This document shows positions 8,595-18,056 of a DNA stretch of 32,490 nucleotides, piece by piece. The notes below the pieces were generated by a model, which saw nothing but the letters and a program-made list of their open reading frames with translations, was not told the DNA's origin and made no database searches. The DNA comes from Flavobacteriaceae bacterium. GTDB taxonomy: Bacteria > Bacteroidota > Bacteroidia > Flavobacteriales > Flavobacteriaceae. A program made the position numbers and the translations under genes. Each line of letters starts with the position of its first letter. Within the stretch, counting starts at the first letter, position 1. The DNA is taken from assembly GCA_947457105.1 (NCBI GenBank), contig CANGUP010000017.1:1-32490 (forward strand). The letters are read 5' to 3'.

Positions 8595-9302
8595 ATGATA
8601 GACGCTTTAATACCATTAATTTCATTAATTGCTCTCGAAGTAATACTAGGAATAGACAACATTATTTTCATTTCCATTCTCGCCGATAAACTCCCAGAAA
8701 GCCAAAGAAACAAATTACGCTATTGGGGAATTGGATTAGCCATGGTAATGCGATTAGCATTATTAGGTTTTATTTCCTGGATACTAAAACTCGATAAAAC
8801 ATTATTTTCGCTATTTGAAATTGACTTCACTGGAAAAGGAATTATTTTAATACTTGGTGGGTTATTTTTAATATATAAAAGTACCAAAGAGATTTATCAC
8901 AAAACAGAAATCGCTAATTCACACGAAGCCGAACTTCCAAAAAAAGGGAATTTTAGTAAACTTCTAGGTGAAGTGATTATTCTAGATTTGGTATTCTCGG
9001 TAGATTCAATTATCACAGCTGTAGGTATGGTTGACGAATTATGGGTAATGTATACTGCTGTAATTGTAACCGTTATAATTATGTTATTTGCATCAAAACC
9101 AATTAGTGAATTTATTTCTAAACATCCATCATTTAAAGTTTTAGCACTTTGTTTTTTAATGATGATTGGAGTTTCACTAATTGCAGAAGGGTTCCATTTT
9201 GAAATTCCTAAAGGATACATCTATTTTTCAATGGCATTTGCCTTTTTAGTAGATATCATCCAAATGAAAACCACAACAAAAAAACATGTAAATTTACCTT
9301 AG
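8595..9302 (+). CDS. TerC family integral membrane protein
   Basis: LEVILGIDNIIFISILADKLP and VIILDLVFSVDSIITAVGMV motifs with multiple TM segments. Confidence 0.93.
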   Translation: MIDALIPLISLIALEVILGIDNIIFISILADKLPESQRNKLRYWGIGLAMVMRLALLGFISWILKLDKTLFSLFEIDFTGKGIILILGGLFLIYKSTKEIYHKTEIANSHEAELPKKGNFSKLLGEVIILDLVFSVDSIITAVGMVDELWVMYTAVIVTVIIMLFASKPISEFISKHPSFKVLALCFLMMIGVSLIAEGFHFEIPKGYIYFSMAFAFLVDIIQMKTTTKKHVNLP

Positions 9303-9309
9303 TATTGTA

Positions 9310-10014
9310 ATGAAAAAAATTAGTTTTTTATTATTTATATTTACAAGTATTAGTTATTCTCAAAATGAAATTGGTTCATGGAATATTGTTAATTTCAATA
9401 TTAAACTAAATTCTAAATGGAATACTTTTTTTGAAGCACAATTAAGAAGTTTATCTTTTTACGATCAATTTCATTATTACGAATATAAAGGTGGAGCAAC
9501 TTATTTAATCAAAAAAAACTTTTCTGTAACAACAGGTATTGGTTCATATAATACCTATAGTGAAGGAGGAAACTTTGAACTGCCTGCTAAAAATTTAGAA
9601 ACTAGAACATGGATTCAAATAAATATGAAAAACCCTTTAGAGTTTGTTACATTTGAACATCGTTATAGAGCAGAACAACGCTTTACTTCAAACGGATATA
9701 GAAATAGGTTTAGGTATAGATTGGGAGCATTAGTGCCAATAAATAATAAAATAATAATGCCTAAAACTTTTTATTTAACGGCATGGAATGAAATATTTTT
9801 TACTGATAACGAACCATTTTTTGAAAGAAACAGATTTTTTATGGGTTGCGGATATGAGTTTTCAAAAGAGTTAACTGTTCAAACCGGTTATATTTATCAA
9901 TTTGATTACCGAATTAATGATGAAACAGGGAAAAATTTTTTAAACCTTGCCATTTTGTATACTCTTGACTTAAATAAAAAAAACAAAGATTTTACACCAA
10001 TAACAACAGATTAG
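9310..10014 (+). CDS. DUF2490 domain-containing protein
   Basis: Signal peptide, NEIGSWNIVNFNIKLNSKWNTFFEAQLRSLSFY, FEHRYRAEQRF ... RNRFRYRLG. Confidence 0.8.
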   Translation: MKKISFLLFIFTSISYSQNEIGSWNIVNFNIKLNSKWNTFFEAQLRSLSFYDQFHYYEYKGGATYLIKKNFSVTTGIGSYNTYSEGGNFELPAKNLETRTWIQINMKNPLEFVTFEHRYRAEQRFTSNGYRNRFRYRLGALVPINNKIIMPKTFYLTAWNEIFFTDNEPFFERNRFFMGCGYEFSKELTVQTGYIYQFDYRINDETGKNFLNLAILYTLDLNKKNKDFTPITTD

Positions 10015-10016
10015 TA

Positions 10017-10691
10017 ATGCAAAATATACTTTCTAACATAATCATTTCTGTAAATGATAAATTATATGTCAAAAATCCTGAAACATCAGATTTAGGAAAG
10101 AAAATCATTGAACAAAGTATTCTATTAATAGATGAAATTGGATTTGAAAATTTTACTTTCAAAAAATTGGGTGAAAAAATAAGCTCGAATGAAAGTTCTA
10201 TTTATCGCTATTTTGAAAGCAAGCACAAATTATTGTTATACCTTTCCTCTTGGTATTGGGGCTGGATAGAATATAAATTAGCATTTGCTACAACAAATGT
10301 TTCAAATCCTATGGAACGCTTGAAAAAAGGTATTACCATAGTTACAGAAAAAGTTGAAGATGATTCAACAACATTACATATAAATGAAGCAATATTAAAC
10401 AAAATAATCATTCAAGAATTTACAAAAACTTTGCTTACAAAAGAAGTTGATGAAGAAAATAAAGAAGGTTTTTTTCTAGTTTATAAAAGAGTAATCAACC
10501 GAATTATTGAAATGATTGATGAAGTAAACCCTAACTATGCTTTTGCAAAAAGTTTAGCCTCGTCTATTGTAGAAGGTGCTTTACATCAACATTTTCTAAA
10601 AGATCATTTAAAAACAATTACAAATTGTAATTCTTCTGTTTCACCAACAGATTTTTATATTAATTTAGTTGAAAATACATTAAAATATTAG
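10017..10691 (+). CDS. TetR/AcrR family transcriptional regulator
   Basis: N-terminal HTH ILLIDEIGFENFTFKKLGEKISSNESSIYRYFESKHKLLLYL. Confidence 0.9.
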   Translation: MQNILSNIIISVNDKLYVKNPETSDLGKKIIEQSILLIDEIGFENFTFKKLGEKISSNESSIYRYFESKHKLLLYLSSWYWGWIEYKLAFATTNVSNPMERLKKGITIVTEKVEDDSTTLHINEAILNKIIIQEFTKTLLTKEVDEENKEGFFLVYKRVINRIIEMIDEVNPNYAFAKSLASSIVEGALHQHFLKDHLKTITNCNSSVSPTDFYINLVENTLKY

Positions 10692-10693
10692 TC

Positions 10694-12355
10694 ATGAGTC
10701 AATCGCCTTTACAACGGTTTTATAGTTTATTAAGAATAGACAAAAAAGATATTTCTCAAATCATTTTCTACGCCATTTTTGCCGGATTAGTAAGTCTTTC
10801 ACTACCTCTTGGAATACAAGCTATTATTAATTTAATTCAAGCAGGACAAGTAAGCATTTCATGGATTGTTCTTGTTGTAATTGTTGTCATTGGCGTAGCT
10901 TTAGTTGGAATATTATCCTTAATGCAACTACGAATTACAGAAAACTTACAACAAAAAATATTTGTACGTTCTTCATTCGAATTCAGCTATCGTTTGCCTA
11001 AAATTAAATTTGAAGAACTATACAACCAATATCCCCCAGAATTAGCAAATCGCTTTTTCGATACTATTTCTATTCAAAAAGGAACTTCAAAATTGTTAAT
11101 TGATTTTTCTACAGCTTTATTACAAATCCTTTTCGGAATAATTCTGCTGTCATTGTACCATCCTTTCTTTATTTTCTTCGGAATTTTATTGATAGTATTA
11201 CTTTATTCTATTTTTAAATTTTCATACAATCCAGGACTTTCTTCAAGTATGAAAGAATCAAAATACAAATATAAAGTTGCAAGTTGGCTTCAAGAAATTG
11301 CAAGAAACAATTTCAGTTTTAGAAAACAAGACAACTTTGATTTTGCTTTAAATAAAAATAATATTTTAGTAGATGAATATTTAAATTATCGAGAAAAACA
11401 TTTCAAAGTAATCAAAAGACAATTTTCACAACTAATTGTTTTTAAAGTAATTATTACTGCTTGTTTGTTGTTTATCGGTGGATATTTAGTTTTGAATCAA
11501 AAGATGAATATTGGACAATTCGTTGCTGCTGAAATTATAATTTTATTAGTATTAAATTCTGTTGAAAAATTAATTGTTGGTTTAGAAAGTCTATATGATG
11601 TATTGACATCTGTTGAAAAAATTGGTCAAATTGTAGATTTGAATATCGAAGAATCGCAAACAAAAAATCAAGATTATTGTTTTACTAATATTACCTTAGA
11701 AGCAGAAAATCTTAGATTCAAATTTCCAGATTCTGTGGATGATGTTTTGGACAAAATAAATTTAAAAATTGATCAATCAGAAAAAATATACCTTGAAGGT
11801 AGTAATGGTTCAGGAAAAACAACATTAATACGAGTTTTGTCAGGTGGAATGCAACCAACATCAGGCTCCTTTTTTATAAATGACGATACCTATCGTAAAA
11901 TAGATTTGGCACAATACCGTTCTCAAATAGGAACTATCACTCAAGGCGAAACACCATTTGAAGGAACTATTTTAGAAAATATAACGTTCAACAATCCTTT
12001 AGTTTCGCATGATGACATAAAATGGGCAATTGAAAGTGTAAAATTAGGCTCATTCATTAAAACATTACCAAACGGATTAGATACTCACATTTTCCCTGAT
12101 GGACGACAATTGTCATCATCAAATGCACAGAAAATTTTATTAGCTAGAAGTATTGTAAATAAACCAAAAATATTGTTTTACGAAGATCCTTTGGACAAAA
12201 TGGACGAAGAAGCAACCAAAGAAATCATCGATTTTATTACAGATTCCAAAAACAAATGGACTGTAATTGTCTCTTCTAAAAATGAATATTGGAAACAAAA
12301 ATGCAATAGAAAAATAAAAATGAAAGACGGAAAAATAATTGCTGACACTAAATAA
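10694..12355 (+). CDS. ABC transporter permease/ATP-binding protein with degenerate catalytic motifs
   Basis: N-terminal TM region; Walker A GSNGSGKTT; Q-loop ITQGETPFEGTILENI; LSSSNAQKILLARS; ILFYEDPLDKMD. Confidence 0.92.
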   Translation: MSQSPLQRFYSLLRIDKKDISQIIFYAIFAGLVSLSLPLGIQAIINLIQAGQVSISWIVLVVIVVIGVALVGILSLMQLRITENLQQKIFVRSSFEFSYRLPKIKFEELYNQYPPELANRFFDTISIQKGTSKLLIDFSTALLQILFGIILLSLYHPFFIFFGILLIVLLYSIFKFSYNPGLSSSMKESKYKYKVASWLQEIARNNFSFRKQDNFDFALNKNNILVDEYLNYREKHFKVIKRQFSQLIVFKVIITACLLFIGGYLVLNQKMNIGQFVAAEIIILLVLNSVEKLIVGLESLYDVLTSVEKIGQIVDLNIEESQTKNQDYCFTNITLEAENLRFKFPDSVDDVLDKINLKIDQSEKIYLEGSNGSGKTTLIRVLSGGMQPTSGSFFINDDTYRKIDLAQYRSQIGTITQGETPFEGTILENITFNNPLVSHDDIKWAIESVKLGSFIKTLPNGLDTHIFPDGRQLSSSNAQKILLARSIVNKPKILFYEDPLDKMDEEATKEIIDFITDSKNKWTVIVSSKNEYWKQKCNRKIKMKDGKIIADTK

Positions 12356-12363
12356 TAATAGCC

Positions 12364-13710
12364 ATGCTAAATATTTCTAAAAAAAATCCGATAACCGAAA
12401 ATATTGATCAATACAGTACTGTAAAAAGTCTTGCCAATAGACCTCATTACAAAATATTGAACAAAATAATCCTTTATGTTTCCTTACTTGGAGTTGTAAT
12501 TTTATTTCTTCCATGGACGCAAAATATCTCAGGATCAGGAGCTGTTACTACACTAAAACCAAATCAAAGACCACAAACTATTCAATCGGCAATTGCAGGA
12601 CGAATAGAAAAATGGTACGTTCAAGAAGGTGATTTTGTAAAAAAAGGCGATACTATTCTTTTCATTTCTGAAATTAAAGAAGATTACTTTGACCCTAATT
12701 TAGTTGAAAATACCAAAAGCCAAGTCGATGCTAAAAAAATGGCAGGACAATCTTATGGAGGAAAAGTAACTTCGCTTTCTGCACAAATCAATGCTATTGA
12801 AAACGAACGCGTTTTAAAATTACAACAAGCTCAAAATAAAATTCGTCAAGGAATTTTAAAAGTGAAAAGCGATAGTATGGATTTAGAAGCCGTAAAAACG
12901 CAAATAAAAATCGCCAACACGCAATTCAATCGAGCAGTAATTTTAGAAAAAAATGGATTGAAAGCTGTTGTTGATGTCGAAGAAAAAAGATTGAAATTAC
13001 AAGAAGTAGAAGCCAAAATCATCACTCAAGAAAACAAACTTCTAGCGAGTAAAAATGAATTAATTAATGCAAAAGTTGAAATTAATAGAATTAGCGCCGA
13101 ATATGCAGAGAAGAGTTCAAAAGCACAAAGTGATCAATTCACAGCATTGAGTAGCCAATATGATACCGAAGCACAAGTAAATAAACTTGAAAATCAAGTG
13201 GTAAATTACCAAATTCGAAATGGTATGTATTACATAAAAGCCCCACAAGATGGCTATGTAAACCGTGCCATTCAATCGGGAATTGGGGAAACTATTAAGG
13301 AAGGAACTCAAATTGTAAGCATCATGCCTGCAAAATATGATATTGCAGTAGAAACTTATGTGTCACCAACCGATTTACCTTTAATTCACAAAGGCGAAAA
13401 AGTTAGAATTTGGTTTGATGGTTGGCCCACAATTGTATTTTCAGGTTGGCCAAATATGAGTTATGGAACTTTTGGTGGAAAAATTGTAGCTGTTGAAAAT
13501 TTTATTTCTCCAAACGGAAAATTCAGAGTTTTAATTGCACCTGATGAAAAAGAAGAAGCTTGGCCAAAACAAGTTAGTATTGGTTCTGGAGCGCAAACAT
13601 TGGCTTTATTGGACAATGTACCAATTTGGTTTGAATTATGGCGAACATTAAATGGTTTTCCGCCAAATTATTACAAACCAAAAGGTGAAACATCAAAAGA
13701 GAAAAAGTAA
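12364..13710 (+). CDS. HlyD family secretion protein (periplasmic adaptor)
   Basis: Single TM; AGRIEKWYVQEGDFVKKGDTILFISE biotinyl/lipoyl-like half motif; long coiled coil; YYIKAPQDGYVNRA second half motif. Confidence 0.93.
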   Translation: MLNISKKNPITENIDQYSTVKSLANRPHYKILNKIILYVSLLGVVILFLPWTQNISGSGAVTTLKPNQRPQTIQSAIAGRIEKWYVQEGDFVKKGDTILFISEIKEDYFDPNLVENTKSQVDAKKMAGQSYGGKVTSLSAQINAIENERVLKLQQAQNKIRQGILKVKSDSMDLEAVKTQIKIANTQFNRAVILEKNGLKAVVDVEEKRLKLQEVEAKIITQENKLLASKNELINAKVEINRISAEYAEKSSKAQSDQFTALSSQYDTEAQVNKLENQVVNYQIRNGMYYIKAPQDGYVNRAIQSGIGETIKEGTQIVSIMPAKYDIAVETYVSPTDLPLIHKGEKVRIWFDGWPTIVFSGWPNMSYGTFGGKIVAVENFISPNGKFRVLIAPDEKEEAWPKQVSIGSGAQTLALLDNVPIWFELWRTLNGFPPNYYKPKGETSKEKK

Positions 13711-13794
13711 TGAAATCGCCCAAAAAAAACTCGTTTGCTTGCAAAAACCAATAAAAATAGCGATACATATACACCAAAAAAATAATATTTACAT

Positions 13795-15186
13795 ATGAAA
13801 CAAGTACAAATTATAGTCTTTCTGTTTTTCTGTAGCTTTGTTTTTGGTCAAGATAAAAACCTTCAAGAACTTACTTATATTGAGTATTTAGGATATGTAA
13901 AAAAGTACCATCCAATGGTAAAAAGTGCCAATCTTGAAGTCAATAGCGCTCAAGCCAATTTAATGATGGCACGTGGTGGATTTGACCCAAAAATTGAAGT
14001 CGATTTTGACAAAAAACAATTTAAAAACAGCCAATATTATTCACTATTAAACAGCAGTTTCAAAATTCCAACTTGGTATGGTATTGAGGTGAAAGCGGGC
14101 TTTGATAATAGTGAAGGAATTTTTCTAAATCCAGAAAATTCGCTTCCTAATCAAGGACTGACATCACTTGGAATTACGGTTCCATTAGGTCAAGGATTAT
14201 TAATAAACCAACGAATGGCCGATTTGAGAAAAGCTAAAATCCAAATCCAATTAAGTCAAGCCGAACGAAAATTACAAGCTATTGAAGTTTTATACAATGC
14301 TTCAGTTGCTTATTTTAATTGGAAAAGAAATTATAGCGAAGTACAACTTTATAACGAATATTTAAAAAATGCGGAAATACGTTTCAATGGTGTTTCAAGT
14401 TTAATAAAAAATGGTGACAAACCAGCAATTGATAGTGTTGAAGCCGGAATTATTGTTAGAAACCGAAAACTTAGTCTTGAAGATTCACAATTGAAATTGA
14501 TAAAATCTAAATTAGAATTATCTAACTTTTTATGGCTTGAAAACAATGTTCCTTTGGAATTACAAGACACTATTATTCCTGAGATAAAAATTGAAAACAC
14601 AATAAAAGAAACTTTAAAAACAAGCGAACTTTTAGTAGAAAACATTTCCATAGAAAACCATCCAAAAATTAATTCACTCCAAAGTAAATTGGATATTCTA
14701 GAAGTAGAACGCAAACTTAAAGCCAACAGTTTGTTGCCAAAAATTGATTTGGGCTATCATTACTTATCTGAACAAAGTGCATGGAATAACACCAACTTCA
14801 ATAACTATAAAGTGGGCGTAAATTTTAGTTTTCCTATTTTTTTAAGAAAAGAACGTGGAGGATTGCAATTGGCAAAATTCAAAATTCAAGACACCCAATA
14901 TTCACTTGATTTAGAACGTATTCAACTTAAAAACAAAATTAACGCACAACAAACCGAAATCAATTCTCTAGAAAGACAACGCAAACTAATTAGTGATTTA
15001 GTAAAAGATTACAACACGATGTTGAGTTCAGAAGAGCGATTATTCTCTTTTGGAGAAAGTTCTATTTTCTTAATTAATTCACGAGAAAATAATTTGGTAA
15101 GTTCACAATTATCAGAGTTGAGTTTGGAAAATCGTTATTTAATTTCGAATGCCGAATTATTTAAAATAATGGCCAATCCAGATTGA
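13795..15186 (+). CDS. TolC family outer membrane efflux protein
   Basis: Signal peptide, long alpha-helical repeats, GVNFSFPIFLRKERGGLQLAKFKIQ. Confidence 0.92.
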   Translation: MKQVQIIVFLFFCSFVFGQDKNLQELTYIEYLGYVKKYHPMVKSANLEVNSAQANLMMARGGFDPKIEVDFDKKQFKNSQYYSLLNSSFKIPTWYGIEVKAGFDNSEGIFLNPENSLPNQGLTSLGITVPLGQGLLINQRMADLRKAKIQIQLSQAERKLQAIEVLYNASVAYFNWKRNYSEVQLYNEYLKNAEIRFNGVSSLIKNGDKPAIDSVEAGIIVRNRKLSLEDSQLKLIKSKLELSNFLWLENNVPLELQDTIIPEIKIENTIKETLKTSELLVENISIENHPKINSLQSKLDILEVERKLKANSLLPKIDLGYHYLSEQSAWNNTNFNNYKVGVNFSFPIFLRKERGGLQLAKFKIQDTQYSLDLERIQLKNKINAQQTEINSLERQRKLISDLVKDYNTMLSSEERLFSFGESSIFLINSRENNLVSSQLSELSLENRYLISNAELFKIMANPD

Positions 15187-15234
15187 TAATTTTACAAAAG
15201 ACAAAACCTATCTAGCCCTGATTGAAGAGAAAAT

Positions 15235-15271
15235 AAAAAAATGCTTCCATTGTTTGGAAGCATTTTTTTTA
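15235..15271. terminator. Bidirectional terminator between tolC-like gene and convergent CoA-transferase
   Basis: aaaaaatgcttcc-attgttt-ggaagcattttttt. Confidence 0.85.
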
Positions 15272-15326
15272 TTGAAACGAAAAGCAGGTAAATCGAAACC
15301 AAGAATTCCCAAACGATTCGCTCTTA

Positions 15327-16601
15327 CTACATTTTATTAAATAATTCATAGTATTCTCTCTCGATACTTTCTTGGTGATTTGGATGCGCGATTCTTACCA
15401 ATTCGTCAGCACGTTGTTTTAATGTTTTTCCGTATAAATCGGCGATTCCGTTTTCTGTAATTACATAGTGAATGTGAGCTCTTGTTGTTACAACTCCAGC
15501 ACCTTGTTTTAAGAATGGGACTATTCTGCTCAATCCTTTTTTAGTAGTTGATGGCAAAGCGATAATTGCTTTTCCACCAGGACTTAATGAAGCGCCACGG
15601 ATAAAATCCATTTGTCCTCCAACTCCAGAATACATTTTTGGACCAATAGAATCAGCACAAACTTGTCCAGTTAAATCAACCTCAATTGCTGAATTTATAG
15701 CAACCATTTTTGGATTTTTCCTAATTCGAGCTGTATCATTTACCATGGAAGATTCTTTCATTTCAATAAATGGATTGTCGTTTACAAAATCATACAAACG
15801 TTTTGAACCCATTAAAAAAGTTGCCAAAACTCTTCCGCGTAAAGTTCCTTTATAATTACAATTGATAACATCATTTTCAATTAAATCAATAACTCCATCG
15901 GAGAACATTTCGGTGTGTAAACCCAAATCTTTGTGGTTTGTAAGTTTGCTTAAAGCAGCATTTGGAATAGAACCAATTCCCATTTGAAGTGTACTTTTAT
16001 CTTCAATTAATGAAGCAATATAACTACCAATTTTTTCTTCTTCATAGGTAAATGGCTCGGGTGCATGTCTATAAATTGGCACATCAACCTCAACTAAATA
16101 ATCAATTTCAGAAACATGAAGAATTCCGTCACCAAAAGTTCTTGGCATTTGCGGATTTACTTGTGCAATTACAATTTTAGCATTTTCAATGGCAGCAACT
16201 GTAGCTTCTACAGAAACTCCTAGCGAACAATAACCATGTCTGTCTGGTGGCGAAACATGAATAAAAGCAACATCTAGTGGTAAAACATTTTTATGAAACA
16301 AATAAGGCAACTCACTTAAAAAAACCGGTGTGTAAGAACCATTTCCTGCTCTTAAAGTGTGACGAACATTGGCTCCAATAAAAAAAGAATTCACATGAAA
16401 ACTTTCTCTTAACTCAGGATTAGCGTAACGCGCTTCTCCTTCAACATGAAGATGACAAATTTCAACGTTTCGTAATTCTGATGCTCTTTCTGTTAATGCA
16501 TTAGATAAAATTGTTGGTGCTGCTGCGGCAGCTTGAAGATAGACTCTATCTCCAGATTTTACGACTTTTACAGCTTCTGCTGCGGTAACATATTTACTCA
16601 T
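15327..16601 (-). CDS. Acetyl-CoA hydrolase/transferase family (4-hydroxybutyrate CoA-transferase-like)
   Basis: DVAFIHVSPPDRHGYCSLGVSVE, TLQMGIGSIPNA, GVGGQMDFIRGASLSPGGKAIIALPST, VITENGIADLYGKTLKQRA. Confidence 0.93.
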   Translation of the reverse strand: MSKYVTAAEAVKVVKSGDRVYLQAAAAAPTILSNALTERASELRNVEICHLHVEGEARYANPELRESFHVNSFFIGANVRHTLRAGNGSYTPVFLSELPYLFHKNVLPLDVAFIHVSPPDRHGYCSLGVSVEATVAAIENAKIVIAQVNPQMPRTFGDGILHVSEIDYLVEVDVPIYRHAPEPFTYEEEKIGSYIASLIEDKSTLQMGIGSIPNAALSKLTNHKDLGLHTEMFSDGVIDLIENDVINCNYKGTLRGRVLATFLMGSKRLYDFVNDNPFIEMKESSMVNDTARIRKNPKMVAINSAIEVDLTGQVCADSIGPKMYSGVGGQMDFIRGASLSPGGKAIIALPSTTKKGLSRIVPFLKQGAGVVTTRAHIHYVITENGIADLYGKTLKQRADELVRIAHPNHQESIEREYYELFNKM

Positions 16602-16726
16602 ACCTAATAAATTTTATGCAAAGTTAAAATCGGAATTTTTGAAAAAATATGATAAAACTCATATTGTAAATATAGCTATTTTTTATCGTAAGAATATTGT
16701 ATTTTTGCGGACTGAAATTTATAAAA

Positions 16727-17542
16727 ATGATTATTCCAAAAACAAGAGAAGAAATTGAGTTAATGCGCGAAAGTGCATTGTTAGTTTCTAAAACATTGGG
16801 CGAAATTGCAAAAGTTATTAAACCTGGTGTAACTACATTACAATTAGACAAGTTAGCTGAAGAATTTATTCGAGATAATGGTGGTGTTCCGGGATTTCTT
16901 GGACTTTATGGTTTTCCAAATTCTTTGTGTATGAGTCCAAATGCTCAAGTAGTTCATGGAATTCCAAATGCAAAACCCTTGGAAGAAGGTGATGTAATTT
17001 CAGTAGATTGTGGTGTTTTGATGAATGAATTTTATGGTGACCACGCTTATAGTTTTGAAATTGGTGAAGTTGCTCCTGAAGTAAAAAAACTTCTTAAAGT
17101 GACTAAAGAAAGTCTTTATGTTGGAATAAGAGAATTTCGTTCAGGAAATAGAGTTGAAGATGTAGGAAATGCAATTCAAAAATATTGTGAAGGTCATGGA
17201 TATGGTGTGGTTCGTGAACTCGTTGGTCACGGTTTAGGAAGAAAAATGCACGAAGATCCAGAAATGCCAAATTACGGAAAACGCGGTCGTGGAAAATTTT
17301 TTGTGGAAGGCATGGTTGTTGCTATTGAACCAATGATAAACATGGGTACAAAAAACATAAAACAACTAAAAGATGGTTGGACCATTCTAACAGCCGACGG
17401 AAAACCAAGTGCTCATTTTGAACACAATGTAGCTTTAATAGACGGAAAACCAGAAATTTTATCGACTTTCAAATACATTTATGATACTTTAGGAATTGTA
17501 AGTGATGAGGAAAAGGAGTTTAGAAATCATTATACATTGTAA
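16727..17542 (+). CDS. map: Type I methionine aminopeptidase
   Basis: MIIPKTREEIELMRESALLVSKTL, SVDCGVLMNEFYGDHAYSFEIG, VRELVGHGLGRKMHEDPEMPNY; ATG at 16727 preferred over upstream start at 16697. Confidence 0.97.
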   Translation: MIIPKTREEIELMRESALLVSKTLGEIAKVIKPGVTTLQLDKLAEEFIRDNGGVPGFLGLYGFPNSLCMSPNAQVVHGIPNAKPLEEGDVISVDCGVLMNEFYGDHAYSFEIGEVAPEVKKLLKVTKESLYVGIREFRSGNRVEDVGNAIQKYCEGHGYGVVRELVGHGLGRKMHEDPEMPNYGKRGRGKFFVEGMVVAIEPMINMGTKNIKQLKDGWTILTADGKPSAHFEHNVALIDGKPEILSTFKYIYDTLGIVSDEEKEFRNHYTL

Positions 17543-17563
17543 TTTTATACGAATTTTATTTAA

Positions 17564-17605
17564 TCCACTAAGATTCACAAAAGTGATACAAAGATTCGCA
17601 AAAAA
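17564..17605. repeat. Left imperfect inverted repeat flanking the GxxExxY gene
   Basis: tccactaagattcacaaaagtgatacaaagattcgcaaaaaa; about 28/36 matches to the reverse complement of 18008-18050. Confidence 0.75.
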
Positions 17606-18016
17606 ATGGTAGACGAAAATATAAATAAGATCGACTCTGATTTAGAAGCTATAGCTTATAAAGTTATTGGTCTCGCTATTGAAGTTCATCGAACTCTTGG
17701 TCCAGGACTATTAGAATCAGCATACCAAGAATGTTTATTATTTGAGATTTCAAATGCAGGCTTAAAAGTTGAGAAAGAAAAACTTTTGCCAATAAAATAC
17801 AAAGAAATTCAACTTAATCACGGCTATAAAATTGATCTTTTAATTGAAGATAAATTGGTTATAGAATTGAAGACAGTTGAAAATTTCACAACAGTTCATT
17901 ATGCTCAAATTTTAACATATTTAAAACTTGGGAAGTATCCTTTGGGATTACTTTTTAACTTTAATTCTAAAATTTTACGAAACAACATAAAACGATTTAT
18001 AAATACTCCTTCGTGA
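17606..18016 (+). CDS. GxxExxY protein (PD-(D/E)XK_3-like putative nuclease)
   Basis: GLLESAY (GxxExxY) motif; HGYKIDLLIEDKLVIELKTVE with D and ExK catalytic-type residues. Confidence 0.93.
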   Translation: MVDENINKIDSDLEAIAYKVIGLAIEVHRTLGPGLLESAYQECLLFEISNAGLKVEKEKLLPIKYKEIQLNHGYKIDLLIEDKLVIELKTVENFTTVHYAQILTYLKLGKYPLGLLFNFNSKILRNNIKRFINTPS

Positions 18017-18050
18017 GACTTTGTGTCTCCTTTGTGAATCTTTGCGAAAC
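18008..18050. repeat. Right imperfect inverted repeat of the GxxExxY unit
   Basis: cttcgtgagactttgtgtctcctttgtgaatctttgcgaaac; inverted relative to 17564-17605; contains gagac-tttgt-gtctc hairpin; supplies the GxxExxY stop codon. Confidence 0.75.
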
Positions 18051-18056
18051 AAAAAA

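Noticed and set aside
16624-16851. 75-aa minus-strand ORF in the CoA-transferase/map divergent intergenic region
   Set aside because: Mostly antisense to the map 5' end; the map start and upstream TATTTTTG box explain the region better.
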